A model generated the notes under the pieces. That model made no database searches. It had not been told where the DNA came from and saw only the letters and a program-made list of their open reading frames with translations. From NCBI GenBank assembly GCA_002077065.1, contig NAJO01000004.1, positions 124,001-188,000 on the forward strand: a DNA stretch of 64,000 bases, given 5' to 3'. Numbering within the stretch: position 1 is the first letter of the stretch; each line of letters opens with the position of its first letter. The stretch comes from Cryoendolithus antarcticus (lineage: Eukaryota; Ascomycota; Dothideomycetes; Cladosporiales; Cladosporiaceae). Position numbers and translations under genes: made by a program. Positions 38,446 through 48,929 of this stretch are shown in pieces.

Positions 38446-40146
38446 ATGGCGACATCACCAGAGCCCTCCCCGGCAGCGGGCACGAAGAGGAAGTTCGGAC
38501 GGCCGAAGAATGTCGTCTCGTTGCCGGCCATGAAGAAGCAGAAGACGGGTCACAGCGCGCTGGACTCGTCACAGGTCTCGACGCCGACTACGCTACAGTC
38601 ACCGGCACTACCGGGAACGCCCAGGTCTGCTGGACTACCTAGCAAGGTCTCCTCCCACGCACCGCTGCCACTACTACCGCAGCCACAAGCCTTGGACCTA
38701 CAAGACAGCGAGTACCAATCTCTCGCAGCTAGTGGTGTCTTAGCTGCCTGCCTTGCCCGCTCTCGTCATGCCTGGACGAACGAAGGCCTCTTCGAGCGTT
38801 TCTACACCATGCCATCGAAGGGCAAGTCCACAGATCCAATTTACAAAGCCATGAAGAGTAGAGGCAAATGCCGTCTCCGCATCGAACCGCACATCTTTGA
38901 AGTGGAGATTTATGTCGTCGAACGCGAACAACCACGTCCTCCGCCGAAGCCAGTGCGAACAGGTCCTGCACCGCTGTGGTATGGCGGATGGGCTGCTAAT
39001 ACGCAGGCCGAGTCAGATGCGATGCGAGAAAAAGCGAACCGCGATTATGGACCAATCTACCAGAAGTACATGCCTCCGAAGCCGAAGAGCCGACTAAACC
39101 CACTACCACCGCCGAACCCACGAACACTCCCACCTATCACGCAGCCGCCACCTCCACCCGCTGCGCAGAAGAAGTCCTCCCCGGACCCCGTGATCAGTAT
39201 GCTAGCAACGCGTGCCTCCTCAGATCCCGACCTCAAAGCCCTCATGAAAGAAGTAGCCACAGGCAAAGCCACCCAGGACCAACTCCGCGTCTTTCAAAAG
39301 CACATAGACGAGTTGACTTTACTGATAAATAAACCGCCCACAGACTCACCCAAAATCTCCTCGTTTGACGGCCCATCAGACGAACCTCTTAGGCCATACG
39401 CTACAGCGGCACCGACTTACACGCCCCCGCCACGCAGTCTGCCGGCCTACGAGCCTCCGCCAGTGATGCCGCAGCTGGAGAACGAGGTGGTGTTCTCGTT
39501 CACCACGCCAGGAGCAACAGAAGACCGCTTCCTCTTCCCACGGCACGCGATCCTCGAACCGCTATCACAACAACACCTCCTCGCGTCATTCATGCTCACA
39601 CGCCCCGGCCGCCAGTCCTCCAACCCCTCACTCCTCTCCCAACCCGACACAGACTTCTGGCAGCCTGTCACACTCATGGTGGAAGTCGCCTACGGCCGCG
39701 AGGGGATTCTGAAAGATGTCACGAAATGGGTTAAGCCGGCTGAGGAGGTGCGGGAGGAGATGAAGCGGGTCATGGCACGCTGCAAGAGAGCGCCTGAGGC
39801 GCATTTGGCGATGCGGTTGCCGTTCAGGGGTAGTGGTGCTGCGAGCGCGCCGGAGAGCGAGGCGGCGAGTAAAGCTGGGACGCCGGTTGTGGAGGTCAAG
39901 AAGACGGTGAAGGCGGCGCCGAAGAAGAGCGCGTTGAGTAAGGGGATTAAGAAGGAGGCGGTCGAGTCGACGGGGCTGGGAGCGCAAGCGAGGGAGGGTG
40001 AGAAGTCTACGGCTGCAGATGCAGATGCAGTGCTGGGTGCTGGCGCTGGCGCTGGTGCCACCGTCGACGGCGCTGTGGACGAGACGACTGAGACGGGGCG
40101 GCCAAGGAGGACGACGAGGAAGAGCGTGAGGATCATGGACGAGTGA
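38446..40146 (+). CDS. SWC3: SWR1-complex subunit Swc3-like protein
   Basis: Intronless, 566 residues from the ATG at 38446; an in-frame ATG six codons earlier is less likely. An N-terminal basic AT-hook-like motif (KRKFGRPKN) and Pro/Ser-rich sequence lead to a conserved domain at about residues 90-170: YQSLAASGVLAACLARSR, HAWTNEGLFERFYTMPSKGK and CRLRIEPHIFEVEIYVVE. This pattern matches what I recall of the Swc3 domain of the SWR1 chromatin remodeller, which deposits H2A.Z. The middle is Pro-rich and the C-terminus Lys/Ala/Gly-rich, ending in RRTTRKSVRIMDE. A second folded region, around ENEVVFSFTTPGATEDRFLFP, may be fungus-specific. Subunit identity is moderately sure. Confidence 0.68.
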   Translation: MATSPEPSPAAGTKRKFGRPKNVVSLPAMKKQKTGHSALDSSQVSTPTTLQSPALPGTPRSAGLPSKVSSHAPLPLLPQPQALDLQDSEYQSLAASGVLAACLARSRHAWTNEGLFERFYTMPSKGKSTDPIYKAMKSRGKCRLRIEPHIFEVEIYVVEREQPRPPPKPVRTGPAPLWYGGWAANTQAESDAMREKANRDYGPIYQKYMPPKPKSRLNPLPPPNPRTLPPITQPPPPPAAQKKSSPDPVISMLATRASSDPDLKALMKEVATGKATQDQLRVFQKHIDELTLLINKPPTDSPKISSFDGPSDEPLRPYATAAPTYTPPPRSLPAYEPPPVMPQLENEVVFSFTTPGATEDRFLFPRHAILEPLSQQHLLASFMLTRPGRQSSNPSLLSQPDTDFWQPVTLMVEVAYGREGILKDVTKWVKPAEEVREEMKRVMARCKRAPEAHLAMRLPFRGSGAASAPESEAASKAGTPVVEVKKTVKAAPKKSALSKGIKKEAVESTGLGAQAREGEKSTAADADAVLGAGAGAGATVDGAVDETTETGRPRRTTRKSVRIMDE

Positions 40147-43100
40147 ATGATTGAACGACGTACGCTTCTCCCACAACTCGGCCACTACTTCCACTACACC
40201 GCGCGTAAAACCTTACTATTGCCTTCCCTTCAGATCTCTTTTCCATGATTCGCTTCTTCAGATTGCCGCTCGCAGTTTTCACCGGTGTTATACATTCCTG
40301 CCGCATACAGCACGACCTTCATAGTCGCAGCATCATGGACATCTCCGGCGGGATTTCGTTGTCACCTACTGGCGAGACCGCTCTACCACTCACAGGCACG
40401 TTACTGAGGATAGCATGATCCACCAGTTTCGAGGCCATAGTCTTCCATGTCGGCATGGGCTAGCATTTGCTAACCTGAGCGTAGTAGCACATTATCTTGT
40501 ACCCGAAGGAGTCTGCACATCTCCTGGTGTACAGACTGGAGATCAAGATGAATCGCGAACGCTCATACCTATCAACGTAACCATGGTCATAGCAAGGTAG
40601 TGCTCGAGACCGCGCCATGCTCAATATTCTTGGATGAGCTCTTTAATTGTGTACGGCATGAGTGCGTACGACCGTTTAGTGATCTGTCCTGGAGGTGGCA
40701 CATCATGTGGGATGCGAGCTTGACAGAGTTTGTACGGCATGCGTGGGCCAGGCTCACGGATGGTTTCCACGTCTATCGCACTAGCGGACGTTCGAACAGA
40801 ATGCGCTGATTGAGACTGTCGAAAGCTGTTTCGGGGGTCTGCATCACTTTCAACGTATCGATTGAGAGGTCAGGATAATCGATTACTTCTCAAAAACAGT
40901 CATGTTACTTTTCAGCGAGCTTTGAAAGTCCCGGCGCGAAACATCGGCTGATAGGATCGGCGGAGTCACGCCAGCGGAAGACGACAAAGACATTGCATCT
41001 ATCAGCTCTTTTCATTGAACATATGCAGGCGGCGGGAAGAATCGAGGCACACGCAGCATCCTTCAGCCTTGGGATGCTGAAAGCTCTGTCCGCCCACTCG
41101 CTCATTAGTGCCTGTCATGAGATATGCATCGCTCTGTTGCGCGTCAGCCGATCGATGAGCATAGACTCGGTGCATGGAAGCTGTGCTGGCCACAGATCTG
41201 TGGTGGTCGTAGGAGCTCGGCTCGAACGTAGCGGTGTGAGGGAATGCAAGAATGGCTGACGAGACAGCCAATGTCGAGCTTTAGTATGTCGGTGTAGCTG
41301 CATGTCAGACTCTCAGCCTTGTTTCCAACAGCTAGCTAGTCGTGCAGGAGACTTGGGTACATCTGAATGTCGATCTGGGTTTCGTTGGCGCGGAGTTGCG
41401 TGCAGAAGTGTGGCGTATACATCAGGTACATGTACTTTTGCCAGTGTAGCCGTGTAGAATGTGAAGGTCTGGACTTGATGGTGAAAGGAAACAGTGGGAT
41501 ATACTTAGCAATGTGGATGAGAGGATGCAGTTACGGGCTTTGAGTTCGTGATACCTGTGGAAGCTTGCGCCAAGCTCCGCGACGGCTCCCTCCTGCCCTG
41601 CATGTACTCTGTCAAAAGCTTCCTTACATAATGCACTGGTCCGGTAAGTTAGCTTACACGGAGGATACGATGGCAGATGGCTGATCACTGCTGCAGTTCT
41701 GCTGCTCGTTGCAAGCAGACATGCTCTGTGCGCCCGATGCGTGAGCTCGATCGAGGCCACGAAAGGCCGTGCGAACCGCCTCCAGCCGCCTGATCGCGTC
41801 CAATTCACGATGCCATCCACAACTCGACGACGTTGGGAATGCCTTCGCTAGACTTCTGGTGAGCCCGATCGCCGGACATCCTAGACGGACATGGGAGCGA
41901 TCACGTCTTACTCGACATGTACACGATAGCGAGATACCGGATGGAGTGGCTGAAAGCTCGCACACCGGCAAAGCGTGAAAGGGCCTGACAGATACAAGAC
42001 TCCACAGGTGTGAGATAGGCGTCCAACTCCGAACAAGGCTGGAACAAGCGAGTCCGAATTGCATGCCAAGGGAGCGTGCAGTTGGCATGTTCACTACCCT
42101 CGTCACAGGCTGCGACTTGTATATCGAGAGTCTGGCGTGCTGGTGCGACAAGATGTTTCGTCATGACAGAGCGAAGCGTGTCAAAATCGTCGCGCGTGTC
42201 GCGTGAAGTCGAGAAGTTTGGTAGCCGACGTGTTAATGGGGAGGCCGAAGCAGTGAGAGCGCGCTATCGTTTTAGCGTATATCGACACAACCTAATCGCG
42301 CGAGAGGATTCCGATGTGGCTCGGGCCTGGACGTTGGAAGATGCGTTGACAGATGTGCTCCGCAGCCGTTGCTGACTGGCTGGGTGGCATTAGAACGGTA
42401 CCAGCATCTCGGTGAGTTTGGCCAAGCAATAGACGTTCTCGAGCTTCGTCACCGATGCTGATTTCCGAGGCAGTTACTGTTGCAGCAGGAGTGCGACGTT
42501 GCAGCATTTACTTGGCACTCTTCGAGCTACACGACGTTTAGCATGAGCTGTTTTTGGAAGCTGCTGTGCCACACTTGTTATCCATCTTGCATTGATACCC
42601 CTGCATCTCCGAACGTGCAGCTCTAGCGCGATGCGCCAGACTCCAGACGAGTCCACTGCAGAGCTGTACACGTGGTGGCTGGCTTGACGAGCCGGGTTGT
42701 GCTCCCGGCTGGGAGGACCGAGGAACGCTCTGCGCGGGTGGCGAATGGTATTGTGCGATGCGCCCGTCACGTCAAGCCGTCGCTGCTATGCCCAGGAGAG
42801 GTGAACCGCGATGATAGAGGAAGACGAAATCGTTCTCATGACTCCCATTGGGCTGCTGGTATCGCTTGCGCGAGGCAGAACAATATCTTACCGGCTGGGA
42901 AGCCCTCTCAAAGACGTCAGTACCTCTCAATTGTCTCACATATGGCACGGGTGCAGCCGCTCAACCGCACCACAGCCACAGCAGTGCCGATCGCATGCAG
43001 GGCCCGTTTTTTAGGCGTACTTCGAGATTCGCTGCCAGGGAACCTGTCAAATCCACTGGGCACCAGCAAATATCACATTATAGCACGGCACGAGGCTCCA

Positions 43101-43612
43101 TGGCGGATCGTCCTCGCGGCAGTGGTAGCGAAGACTACTGTTCCTGCGCTTCGCCACCGGCACTACGTTACGAAATGTAGACACTGCATGAAAGCTGAGC
43201 TGCGCAGCTTCTTCGTATCGAGTCAGCGCCGAGCCTCCAGTTCCATATGGATCCAGCCAAGCAGACAGCATGTCTTGAATTGAGTTCTATCAATTCGCCG
43301 AAACGTGGCGGCCGCAACTTTCGGCATCGTCTGACAGGGCCCTGCTGTCTGGGATCTGCAGCGCTGGGTGGCGCAAAGCCCTGATTGCAGGCAGTTTGGA
43401 CTAGACGACCCAGCCGTATCAGGGCAAGGTTAGTGGATTCGGATCTTGCAACAGTCCCACTGGATCTCGGGTCCGATGTATATCATTTCCTGCAGGTCTT
43501 GACATCTCTCTTCTTTCGTGCGCCTGGTCTGTCACTTGTTCTCGTCCATTGGCTTGCCTTGGCAATATCCTTTCTTTGTCGCATTTCGTACTATTTGCTA
43601 AGCTTAGTCAGT
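40147..43612. other. gene-poor region, about 3.5 kb
   Basis: The longest stretch without a supportable gene. Open frames of up to 200 codons exist on both strands, but they overlap each other and give Arg/Ser/His-rich translations of the kind chance frames produce in this base composition. No domain, exon chain, transposase or reverse-transcriptase motif was recognised. The 300 bp before 43613 are the promoter of the multicopper oxidase. Confidence 0.45.
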
Positions 43613-45624
43613 ATGTTGGGTTCGCTCTTCACGGTCGCGTTGGCGGCGACGACGTGTGTGGCTCAACGATCCGGGGGAAGACCACAAGGTGGACGGACAA
43701 ATGCCGCGTCGATACCTGGACAAAGGGGATGGCGAGGGCAAGGACAGACTGCTGGATCACCGACATACAACTACATGTTCCAATACACATTGCCACTCGG
43801 ATCGATAGCGGTACCTAGCTACACGACGAACGTCAATGGCGTCCCGATCGAGTTCTACGAGATTACGATTGAGGCATTCCAGGCACAGATGTACCCTGAC
43901 CTTGGACCTGCGAACTTTGTGGGCTACAATGGCACAGTACCTGGACCGACGTTCATGATCAAACGAGGGACCGAGACCGTCGTCCGATTTCTCAATAAGG
44001 GAACTGTCTCAGCAGCTGTACATCTCCACGGCTCATACACGCACGCTGCATGGGATGGCTGGGCGGCGGACGAGATGGAGGTTGGCCAGTGGAAGGACTA
44101 CTACTACCCCAACAGCGAGAACGCGCGCTCGATCTGGTATCACGACCACGCTGATGGCCACACCGCGCCTGATGCATACTATGGCCAGTCTGGTATCTAT
44201 ATCATCTACGACCCCGAGGAGGATGCGCTTGGTCTACCATCCGGCAAGTACGATGTGCCTCTCGCCATTTCGGACAAGATGTACCAGAGCAACGGTGATC
44301 TTGCCGATCCGACTGGCAACCGCATGAGCTTCTGGGGCGACATCATCCACGTCAACAACCAGCCTTGGCCATTCATGGCCACTGAGCCGCGCAAGTACTG
44401 CTTCCGCGTGTACGACATGTCACTCAGCCGACCATACGACCTCTACTTCGTTGCTCCAGACGGCAGCTGGCTCGACTTCGTCGTCATTGGCTCCGACTCC
44501 GGCTTGTTCGGTGGTCCAGTGAAGACGAACGACCTTACTATCTCACCTGGCGAGCGGTACGAGATTGTCGTCGACTTCGGCAAATTCGCTGGCCAGAACA
44601 TCACGCTGGGCAACAAGATGGCGCAGCAGCAGGTGCAGGAGTTCCAGAATACCGATAAAGTCATGTTATTCCAGGTTGGCGAGACTGTCAGCGACAGCAG
44701 CAACAATGATGACGTGCCGAGCGTGTTGAACCCGAATATTCAGTGGCCAGAGAAGCGCACGACTGTGGATCATGTCTTCGTAAGTCATACGACTATCAAC
44801 CCGATCACCTTTCCCATATTCTAACCTCATTACAGAACTTCCAAATGGGTGGCGACAACATGTGGACCATCAATGGCATCGACTTCAACAACGTCAACAA
44901 CCGCGTCCTCGCTCGTCCTCCACAAGGCACAGTCGAGCTCTGGGAGGTTCGCCACACTGGTGGTCCCGCGATCCACCCTGTGCATATCCATCTTGTCAAC
45001 CTACAAGCCGTCAGCCGCTCCGGTGGTAGCCGCGGCCTTTTGCCCTATGAGACAGCCGGCCTCAAGGACGTCGTGCTTCTCGAGCCAGGCGAGATTGTCC
45101 AAGTCCTAGCCTATTACGGACCCTGGAACGGACTCTACATGTTCCATTGCCACAACTTGATCCACGAAGATCACGCCATGATGGACGTCTTCAATGTCAC
45201 ACTACTCGAGGAGATGGGTTACGACTACAACTCCACGACCAGCTACGCTGACCCCGAAGACACCCGCTTCATCGCCACTGACTACAACGACGATGCTTTC
45301 TCCGACGACGCTGTGGCATCTGCTGTGAACGCCCTCGCAAATCTGAATGCCTACGCACCGGTGAACTCCCTCATTGCGGCGCAAGAAGCACACTACGCCT
45401 CAGCTGGCTACAATGGCGAGTCCGCCACCGGTGCGCCTTCACAGACCGCTGCACCTGAGAGCTCGGGCTACGGTTTCGCAACATCAACGACAGCGGAGTT
45501 CGCATCGGGCTTTACAACGATGCCCACGCCGACCATGGCACGGCCAACGTATGGTCGGCAGGGTGGCGGGCAGAACAACCGGGTAGCGAACAATGTCCCG
45601 ACTGGTCGGCCGACGTGGTGGTAG
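43613..45624 (+). CDS. secreted multicopper oxidase, bilirubin-oxidase-like
   Basis: Blue-copper oxidase of the laccase/bilirubin-oxidase superfamily. Two exons (43613-44779 and 44836-45624) encode 651 residues. Residues 1-17 (MLGSLFTVALAATTCVA) are a signal peptide. All four copper motifs are present: HLHGSYTH, WYHDHADGH, HPVHIHLVN and HCHNLIHEDHAMM. The last has Met at the axial type-1 position. The block HLHGSYTHAAWDGWA and ALGLPSGKYDVPLAISDK closely follow bilirubin oxidase, not plant-type laccase. After the copper domains comes an extra tail of about 120 residues, Ala/Thr/Ser/Gly-rich, ending RPTWW; its role is unknown. The frame is open upstream to 43385, but the signal peptide fixes the start at 43613. 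Confidence 0.93.
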
Positions 45625-46117
45625 AAGACATATACCTCGGTCATTTCGTATTGTCTGTGAAGCATTTTCGAGCATTGGCGTTGGCCTACGGGCTGGATGC
45701 AGGGAAGAAATATATACATAGCGTTGCCCGTTTTTGGGATAGACTTGTAGAAACGCACTAATGTCGAAGCAAAGACTATATTGAAAGCCTTACCCTCGGC
45801 GCAACTCAACATTATGACATTTGTGTGACTGTACCGTCTTTCTGCCCCAGTGTGACTATCACTGAACGCATGTGGATGCATGAGGGTGAAGCAGCATGTG
45901 TGGTTCGAGCATTAGGGCTTGAGTCATGTCCGCCAAGATTAGCGCCGTTACGCCTGCCGATCTTTGAATACTCTCTGGTGCTTTCACATTTCTCAAGGAA
46001 TTGCGACTTCACTGCCATTTAACAACAACACTATCGCCCCTCCTTCTACCACACACCCACCTTTACACATTCCCCACCTATATCACTGCCTCCGTTACCA
46101 CCCACCGCACCGCCACC
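45625..46117. promoter_or_regulatory. spacer and eIF4E promoter, 493 bp
   Basis: The last 100 bp before the eIF4E start are pyrimidine/C-A-rich and end in CGCCACC-ATG-G, a near-optimal translation start. Confidence 0.45.
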
Positions 46118-46923
46118 ATGGTTGACGTTGCAACTAGCAACTCCGCCGAGCCAGTGGACCTCACAACCATCCCCATCTCTCCTGATGGCGCCCACTCAAA
46201 GCCGCAGCATGACTCTGTGAACAGCGCTAGTAGTGACAACATCATCACTGTCTTCGACGATCCAGAGAACTTCAACGTCAAGCACCAGCTGCAGAACAAG
46301 TGGACGCTGTGGTTCACCAAGCCACCAAGTGGCAAGCAGGACTGGAATGAGCTGTTGAAGGAGGTTATTACCTTCGAGAGTGTGGAGGAGTTCTGGGGAA
46401 TCTACGTAAGTCTGCTTGGCTAGTAGTCGGCCTGGTGACGGTGTGCTAACCCATGTAGAACAACATCACTCCCGCATCCGAGCTCGCACAGAAGTCCGAC
46501 TACCATCTCTTCAAGACAGGCGTGCGTCCAGAGTGGGAGGATGTCCAGAATAAGCACGGTGGCCGCTGGGCCTACACCTTCAAGAACAGCAAGGCCAACG
46601 ACGAAGTCTGGCTGCACCTTATGCTCGCCGCCATCGGCGAGACCCTCGAGGACGACGATGACAACGAGGTCATGGGTGTCAACGTCAACATCCGCAAAGC
46701 CTTCTGGCGTGTCGGGCTGTGGACTCGCACTGCCGGGCAGTCTCCTAAGGGCAAGGCTGCTGAGGGTGCGGATCCCAAGGAGAGCCAGAAGAGGCTCGAG
46801 AGGCTAGGCAAGGCGTTCAAGGAGGTGTTGCAGTTGCCCGCGCAGGACATGGTGGAGTTCGCTGGGCATGCCGAGAGTGCGCACACTGGCAGCAGTCGTG
46901 CGAAGGCGAAATACTCGCTTTAG
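46118..46923 (+). CDS. CDC33: translation initiation factor eIF4E
   Basis: Binds the mRNA cap and recruits eIF4G in the cytoplasm. Two exons (46118-46405 and 46459-46923) encode 250 residues. After an acidic, Ser-rich N-terminus of about 65 residues the fold begins with VKHQLQNKWTLWFTKPPSGK. It continues with SVEEFWGIYNNI, RPEWEDVQNKHGGRWAYTF, DEVWLHLMLAAIGE and VNVNIRKAFWRVGLWTRT. The conserved tryptophans of the cap pocket (W in NKWTLW, in RPEWED and in FWRVGLW) and the Trp of the eIF4G-binding face (DEVWLHL) are all present. The length is slightly over the yeast form because of the N-terminus and a short loop (PKGKAAEGADPKES). Confidence 0.96.
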
Positions 46924-47239
46924 GCGTGTGCTATAACTACAAACATGGCGTTAGGCTGTACAGACAGTGGGAGTGGGTGGCAAGGGGTGACATGACCGGC
47001 ACGAAAGCATCAATTGGCGCAAGGCGATCGGCGTATGAATGCACAGACTAGCTTTAGGGAGTGAGTAAGTGGTCCTCCGGGGGAACATCAGCAGTCTGCA
47101 TGCTTAGAAAGGACACTGTCCATGAGTTAGCTTACAAGGTATACCCACATTGGCGAAGATAGCTGTAACAGTAGGTACGATGTAACATAGAAAAGCAATG
47201 CACCGACATCGATCAACAAAGTGCTGCATATTGCTAAGT
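46924..47239. other. intergenic between convergent genes, 316 bp
   Basis: Three-prime regions only; no feature seen. Confidence 0.4.
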
Positions 47240-47776
47240 CTACGATGGCTGAAACCCATATGGTGGCAATTTCCCAACCTTCTGCTTCGAGTTCAGGTCT
47301 CTGTCCTGCCTTCGCACCTCATCATCGAACGCGAACTGATTCCTCAGCCACTCTGCTCTCCCACCGTCCGGCTCCACAACCCCCTCAGCGAATTGCCCAT
47401 CCTCCCCCTTTACCCAATACTTCAGATAATCGCCCCTGCTCATTCCCACAACCCTCACTTCGCCCTCGTCCTTCTTCCCACCTCCACTCCCGAAGTTTGA
47501 CAACTTCCTCATGAAGCCGCCTTTCTTCTCGGCCTCCCCGTGCTGCGATGGTGGAGATGTCACGCCGTAGTCCGAGATCTTGATCGGAATTCTCACAAGC
47601 GAGGTGTCTGTGTAGCCATACGGCAGATGATTGGCGCCTACGCCCGAGTTGAAGCCGCCACCGTCGCCGAGCATCATGTTAGACATGTTGTCGTGATCAT
47701 GCTTGATGGCTTGGCCGTGGAGGGACGTGTGGCCTTTGTACGGGTCTACTAGGGGGATGGAATCGGACGTGGACAT
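47240..47776 (-). CDS. conserved Pezizomycotina protein, function unknown
   Basis: Intronless, 178 residues from the first ATG at 47776. The N-terminus is acidic and low complexity. A conserved block in the second half reads VRVVGMSRGDYLKYWVKGED, then GQFAEGVVEPDGGRAEWLR and NQFAFDDEV. I recall this M-[ST]-R-x-[ED]-Y-L-K-x-W-x-K-[DG] motif from many uncharacterised filamentous-fungal proteins. A basic, Gly-rich linker (KKGGFMRKLSNFGSGGGKK) precedes it. No signal peptide or membrane segment is seen. The function is unknown; I do not assign one. Confidence 0.78.
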   Translation of the reverse strand: MSTSDSIPLVDPYKGHTSLHGQAIKHDHDNMSNMMLGDGGGFNSGVGANHLPYGYTDTSLVRIPIKISDYGVTSPPSQHGEAEKKGGFMRKLSNFGSGGGKKDEGEVRVVGMSRGDYLKYWVKGEDGQFAEGVVEPDGGRAEWLRNQFAFDDEVRRQDRDLNSKQKVGKLPPYGFQPS

Positions 47777-48929
47777 CGTTGAAGGGTGCAAAACTTGGTC
47801 TCTTGAGGTAGGGAATCTTCTGAAGACAGGCTTCAGATGGAGTCAAGGGAATAAGCTAACGTGAGATTCGAGTCCAACGCCTGACCTCGAGCTATAAGGT
47901 TGCTCACGTTGTGTGATGCTCGTGGGGCTGTATGCTTCGTACTGAAGTTTATCACATGCGCAGCAGCTCTGTTCTGTATGGCACCGTGCTTCCGAGGCTT
48001 GAACAAGACATTGATGTTGATCGACAGAGGCAGTGCATTGCGTGAAGGAATGGGATGAGGTCAAGGTTCTTCTGGTGAAAGTCTGAATGAAAGTCTGAAT
48101 GTCGCACGTGACGCCGTGGGGCTTTCCATGTCCAACTCGCACGGCTTCCTACCCTTCGCGTGTATATATCACAATCGACAAGCATTCGTTGCGTGTTTGC
48201 AGCCGCAGGTAGCTGTACTTCGATTATCTGTAAGCCTCGAAGCCAACGCTCGCCGAGAGGGTGAGGTTTGTCTCATCATATGCAATATGAAGCTCGTGCG
48301 TGGAGGGAGATATTTCAAGCATTTCAGGTCTTTCTACAACCATGATAGGCATCCCCTGGCCGCACTTCAGAAACTCACACCCAGACCGGTCAAAAGAGAT
48401 TAAGTGCAGCGCCTCATTCACCACCTGCTTGCTCTGTCAGCGTTCGGTGCTTCGGTCACACAAGATATGACCACGCTCCTCTTATGGTTAGTGATCCATG
48501 AAAAGCACGGTCGAGCATTTCGACTCTATCCCGTGGGCGTGCTCGAACCACAGTCGAACTGCCTCTTCTGCTCTGCAAGCTCTTATGTACTGCAGGACGG
48601 GAAAGCAAGTCTTTGACCTGTTCTTCGCTGGAGAGAAACGAATAGGGACGACCCTACCTTGTGATCGCGACGGAGGTATGCTTGGTCTACATCTCGGCTG
48701 CAGAAACGATTACTTGATCCTGCAGATACTGACAATGCGCGAAGGAAGGATCAGATAGGGGTGCTGCATCAATTCTGATCATCGACATAATAGCCTGCGA
48801 CGCTCGCTGTCGCGCAGCTGCATCGCTCGCACCACGCTGATAACCGAGCACCTGGCAGCGCTTTCGTGGCAATGTTGTCGTTTCGTCTGACCCGTCATAC
48901 TGGCTCCTCGTTCCCGTTCGCTACGCAGG
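47777..48929. other. intergenic, about 1.15 kb
   Basis: Promoters of the two outward-facing genes. Short chance frames only; I see no gene or repeat. Confidence 0.4.

Noticed and set aside
42672..43283. Plus-strand frame of 203 codons in the gene-poor island
   Set aside because: Arg/Ser/His-rich with no domain; overlapping frames in two other registers are nearly as long.
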